A stretch of 8,824 nt of DNA from an uncultured Capnocytophaga sp. (GTDB lineage Bacteria; Bacteroidota; Bacteroidia; Flavobacteriales; Flavobacteriaceae), in NCBI GenBank assembly GCA_915070235.1, contig CAJZFM010000074.1, forward strand, positions 1-8,824, read 5' to 3'. The position numbers were made by a program, and so were the translations under genes. Positions 6,831 to 8,824 of this stretch are shown here, piece by piece. The notes beneath the pieces were generated by a model. That model searched no databases. It saw only the letters and a list, made by a program, of their open reading frames with translations, and was not told the origin of the DNA. Numbering within the stretch: the stretch's first letter is position 1; each line of letters begins with the position of its first letter.

Positions 6831-7466
6831 ATGAAAAAAATATTTCCTACTCTTACTCTTGCTTTTTTAGCAGGTCTTTCTCTACAAGCACAGAATCGTC
6901 CTGCACGTCAGTTGGTAGATAACCCCTCTTATATGGAAGGCGCCAATGATATGCTCATCGCTGCTACCGACTTTGGAAACATCTCCCGTTATGAGAGAGA
7001 GGTCATTGACGAATCAAACATGCCTATCAGCCGAAAAGCAGAATTGCTCATCAAGCCTGATTTGGCGGCTTTGGGTGCGGAAGAGCGTATCGTTACCCTG
7101 ATAGACTCAGCTTTTTCCTACATTGGCACCCCTTACAAATGGGCAGGTACCTCCCGTAGTGGTATGGATTGTTCTGGTTTTGTCAGTACCGCCTTCAGTG
7201 CCATCAATGTTCCTTTGAGCCGCTCCTCTACCGAGATGTCCACCCAAGGTACTGACATTCCTCTAAGCCAAGCCGAAGTAGGTGATTTACTTTTTTTCAA
7301 GACCACTCGTAAGCGCAACCGCATCAGCCATGTAGGTATCGTAGTAGGAGTAGGTGAAGAAGTGAAATTCATTCACGCCTCTGTCTCCCAAGGCATTACC
7401 GTATCAAGCCTCTCTGAGGACTATTGGCAAAAAGCCTATGCCAAAACCAGTAGAGTACTTAAATAA
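6831..7466 (+). CDS. Secreted NlpC/P60-family cell-wall endopeptidase
   Basis: A 211-residue protein with a Sec signal peptide (basic start, hydrophobic residues 4-18, likely cleaved after A20 or Q21) and no lipobox, so it is periplasmic or secreted. Residues 22-85 form a short charged, partly helical linker. The NlpC/P60 domain runs from about 86 to the end: YIGTPYKWAGTSRSGMDCSGF with nucleophile C114, ISHVGIVVG with H167, and FIHASVSQGI with the third polar residue H182. The catalytic set is complete. Family members cut peptides of peptidoglycan, often between D-Glu (or gamma-D-Glu) and diaminopimelate. The single domain without SH3b or LysM modules resembles small Spr/MepS-like hydrolases. 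The gene has its own promoter in the spacer shared with hemD, and its TAA is the first unit of the heptamer-repeat spacer before serS. Confidence 0.92.
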   Translation: MKKIFPTLTLAFLAGLSLQAQNRPARQLVDNPSYMEGANDMLIAATDFGNISRYEREVIDESNMPISRKAELLIKPDLAALGAEERIVTLIDSAFSYIGTPYKWAGTSRSGMDCSGFVSTAFSAINVPLSRSSTEMSTQGTDIPLSQAEVGDLLFFKTTRKRNRISHVGIVVGVGEEVKFIHASVSQGITVSSLSEDYWQKAYAKTSRVLK

Positions 7467-7542
7467 TGACAAGTGACGAGTGACTAATGGCTTCTCCTCT
7501 ATTCACTTTTCACTGTTCTCTTTTTACTTAAAACTAATTACT
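7464..7542 (+). repeat. Heptamer-phased repeat spacer between the NlpC/P60 gene and serS
   Basis: Cut into 7-bp units from the stop codon, the left half reads TAATGAC, AAGTGAC, GAGTGAC, TAATGGC (7464-7491). The right half reads ATTCACT, TTTCACT, GTTCTCT, TTTTACT, TAAAACT, AATTACT (7501-7542) and ends directly at the serS ATG. Only nine bases (7492-7500) lie between them. The left units share TGAC and the right units end in CT, mostly ACT. Units of the right half are near reverse complements of those of the left (AGTGAC against TTCACT). This accounts for the entire intergenic region. It looks like a degraded short-tandem repeat with an inverted second half. No TAnnTTTG promoter is seen in it, so how serS is transcribed is unclear. 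Confidence 0.7.
7472..7525 (+). terminator. Hairpin plus T-run after the NlpC/P60 gene, terminator-like
   Basis: AGTGACGAGTGA (7472-7483) pairs with TCACTTTTCACT (7503-7514): 12 positions with one C-T mismatch and one G-T wobble, around a 19-base loop. A pyrimidine-rich stretch ending in five T (7521-7525) follows at seven bases. The stem has only four G-C pairs and the T-run is short, so termination would be moderate. It is built from the heptamer repeats and could equally be a by-product of them. Confidence 0.45.
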
Positions 7543-8814
7543 ATGTTACAAATCAGCTACATTCGCGAAAATAAAGAGTCCGTAATCAACGGGCTAAAGA
7601 AGAGAAACTTCAAAGAATTAGAACTCGTAGAGGAGGCTATTGCCTTAGACGAGCAGCGCCGCCTTGTACAAACCAAATTGGACAATGCCCTTGCAGAAAG
7701 CAACAAACTCTCCAAAGAGATTGGTACGCTAATGAAAGAAGGCAAGAGACAAGAGGCTGAAGTTGCCAAAGCACAAACCGCTGACCTCAAAGAGCAAATC
7801 AAGCAGTACAGCACTACACTTGACCAAACCATACTTTCTCTCAACGACATCCTATATCGTATTCCTAATATCCCCAATGCAATTGTTCCTGAAGGGAAGA
7901 CCGCGGAGGACAACCTCACTGTATTCCAAGCAGGCGAGATCCCTCACCTCTTCGAGGGTGCCCTCCCCCACTGGGAATTGGCTAAGAAATACAACATCAT
8001 TGACTTTGAATTAGGGGTAAAACTCACAGGAGCTGGCTTCCCTGTCTATAAGGACAAAGGGGCAAAGCTACAAAGAGCACTCATTTCCTACTTCTTGGAC
8101 AAGAATACTGAGGCAGGCTATCAGGAATACCAAGTCCCTCATATGGTCAATCAGGACTCTGGCTATGGTACAGGACAGCTCCCTGACAAGGAAGGACAGA
8201 TGTACCATGTACAGATAGATAACCTTTACCTAATCCCGACTGCTGAAGTGCCTGTAACCAATATCTTCCGCGATGTGATCTTGGCCGAGAGTGACCTGCC
8301 TATCCGCTGTACCGCCTACACCCCTTGTTTCCGTCGTGAAGCAGGTAGTTATGGTGCTCATGTGAGAGGTCTGAACCGCTTGCACCAGTTTGACAAAGTG
8401 GAAATCGTCCGTATAGAGCACCCCGACCGCTCTTATGAGGCGCTTGACCAAATGGTAGAACACGTAAAGGGAATCCTCAACGAACTGAAACTCCCTTATC
8501 GTATCTTGCGCCTCTGCGGAGGAGATTTAGGCTTTACCTCTGCCATTACTTATGACTTTGAGGTATATTCCACCGCTCAAGAAAAATGGTTAGAAATCAG
8601 TTCCGTGTCCAACTTTGAGACTTTCCAAGCCAACCGACTTAAGCTCCGTTTCCGCAACAGCGAAGGCAAGCCACAACTTGCCCACACCCTCAATGGTAGC
8701 TCTTTAGCCTTGCCACGTGTCTTGGCGGGTATCTTGGAAAACTATCAAACCCCTGAAGGTATCGTTATCCCTGAAGTATTACGCAAATACACAGGATTTG
8801 ACATTATCAAATAA
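7543..8814 (+). CDS. serS: Seryl-tRNA synthetase
   Basis: Class II aminoacyl-tRNA synthetase that charges tRNA-Ser with serine; cytoplasmic homodimer. With the ATG at 7543 it has 423 residues, the normal bacterial length, and starts MLQISYIRENKESV like other SerRS. A longer frame from a GTG at 7480 would translate the repeat spacer and is rejected. Residues about 25-106 form the antiparallel coiled-coil arm that contacts the long variable arm of tRNA-Ser. The catalytic domain follows, with the TAEVP serine-binding loop (233-237), motif 2 including FRREAGSYG (263-271), and motif 3 with R392 in LALPRVLAGILE. All expected motifs are present. No Shine-Dalgarno sequence precedes it, as is usual in this phylum; the leader is the A/T-rich end of the heptamer repeat. 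Ten untranslated bases remain after the stop. Confidence 0.97.
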   Translation: MLQISYIRENKESVINGLKKRNFKELELVEEAIALDEQRRLVQTKLDNALAESNKLSKEIGTLMKEGKRQEAEVAKAQTADLKEQIKQYSTTLDQTILSLNDILYRIPNIPNAIVPEGKTAEDNLTVFQAGEIPHLFEGALPHWELAKKYNIIDFELGVKLTGAGFPVYKDKGAKLQRALISYFLDKNTEAGYQEYQVPHMVNQDSGYGTGQLPDKEGQMYHVQIDNLYLIPTAEVPVTNIFRDVILAESDLPIRCTAYTPCFRREAGSYGAHVRGLNRLHQFDKVEIVRIEHPDRSYEALDQMVEHVKGILNELKLPYRILRLCGGDLGFTSAITYDFEVYSTAQEKWLEISSVSNFETFQANRLKLRFRNSEGKPQLAHTLNGSSLALPRVLAGILENYQTPEGIVIPEVLRKYTGFDIIK

Positions 8815-8824
8815 TAGGTAAAAG

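Noticed and set aside
7480..7542. N-terminal extension of SerRS from a GTG at 7480
   Set aside because: It would translate the heptamer repeat; SerRS homologues begin at the MLQISYIR segment, and that start gives the normal length.
1..8824. tRNA, rRNA, CRISPR, insertion sequences or attachment sites
   Set aside because: No cloverleaf, repeat-spacer array, transposase frame or terminal inverted repeats were seen on reading both strands.

Overview
The window reads as a chromosomal segment of a Bacteroidota (Flavobacteriia-type) bacterium. Capnocytophaga is my best guess at genus, from general resemblance rather than a search. Supporting observations: start codons lack Shine-Dalgarno sequences and sit in A/T-rich leaders; two Bacteroidota-type -7 boxes (TAnnTTTG) flank the divergent hemD / NlpC-P60 spacer; the Sir2 protein lacks most of its zinc cysteines, as I recall for Bacteroidota members; and there is a pair of Bacteroidota-style uncharacterised lipoproteins.

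Layout. (1) 1-1030, + strand: the 3' end of an AAA/ABC-type ATPase gene followed, with a 20-bp overlap, by a complete RloB-type TOPRIM gene. Together they look like an AbiL / RloAB-type phage-defence pair of the OLD-like ATPase plus nuclease kind. This part looks more A/T-rich than what follows. (2) 1027-4192, + strand: two predicted lipoproteins of unknown function, overlapping by 32 bp. The first has a TIM-barrel-like, glycoside-hydrolase-like pattern; the second is a large, helical, TPR-like protein with a CxxC. The first starts inside the stop codon of the rloB-like gene (ATGA). (3) 4207-4884, + strand: a CobB/Sir2 NAD-dependent deacylase, 14 bp downstream. (4) 6570-4874, - strand: hemD then hemE (late steps of uroporphyrinogen synthesis and decarboxylation), overlapping by 4 bp. 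hemE converges on cobB with an 11-bp 3' overlap. (5) 6571-6830: divergent, A/T-rich promoter spacer. (6) 6831-7466, + strand: a secreted NlpC/P60 cell-wall hydrolase. (7) 7464-7542: a spacer built almost wholly of 7-bp units whose two halves are inverted copies; it forms a terminator-like hairpin and runs up to the serS start codon. (8) 7543-8814, + strand: complete serS.

How they work together. The ATPase and TOPRIM proteins probably act as one defence complex. The two lipoproteins are probably co-translated and may work together at the cell envelope. HemD and HemE catalyse consecutive steps. The NlpC/P60 hydrolase and SerRS are unrelated neighbours separated by the heptamer spacer. The best candidate for an undescribed system is the lipoprotein pair; the most unusual DNA-level structure is the heptamer-phased spacer before serS.
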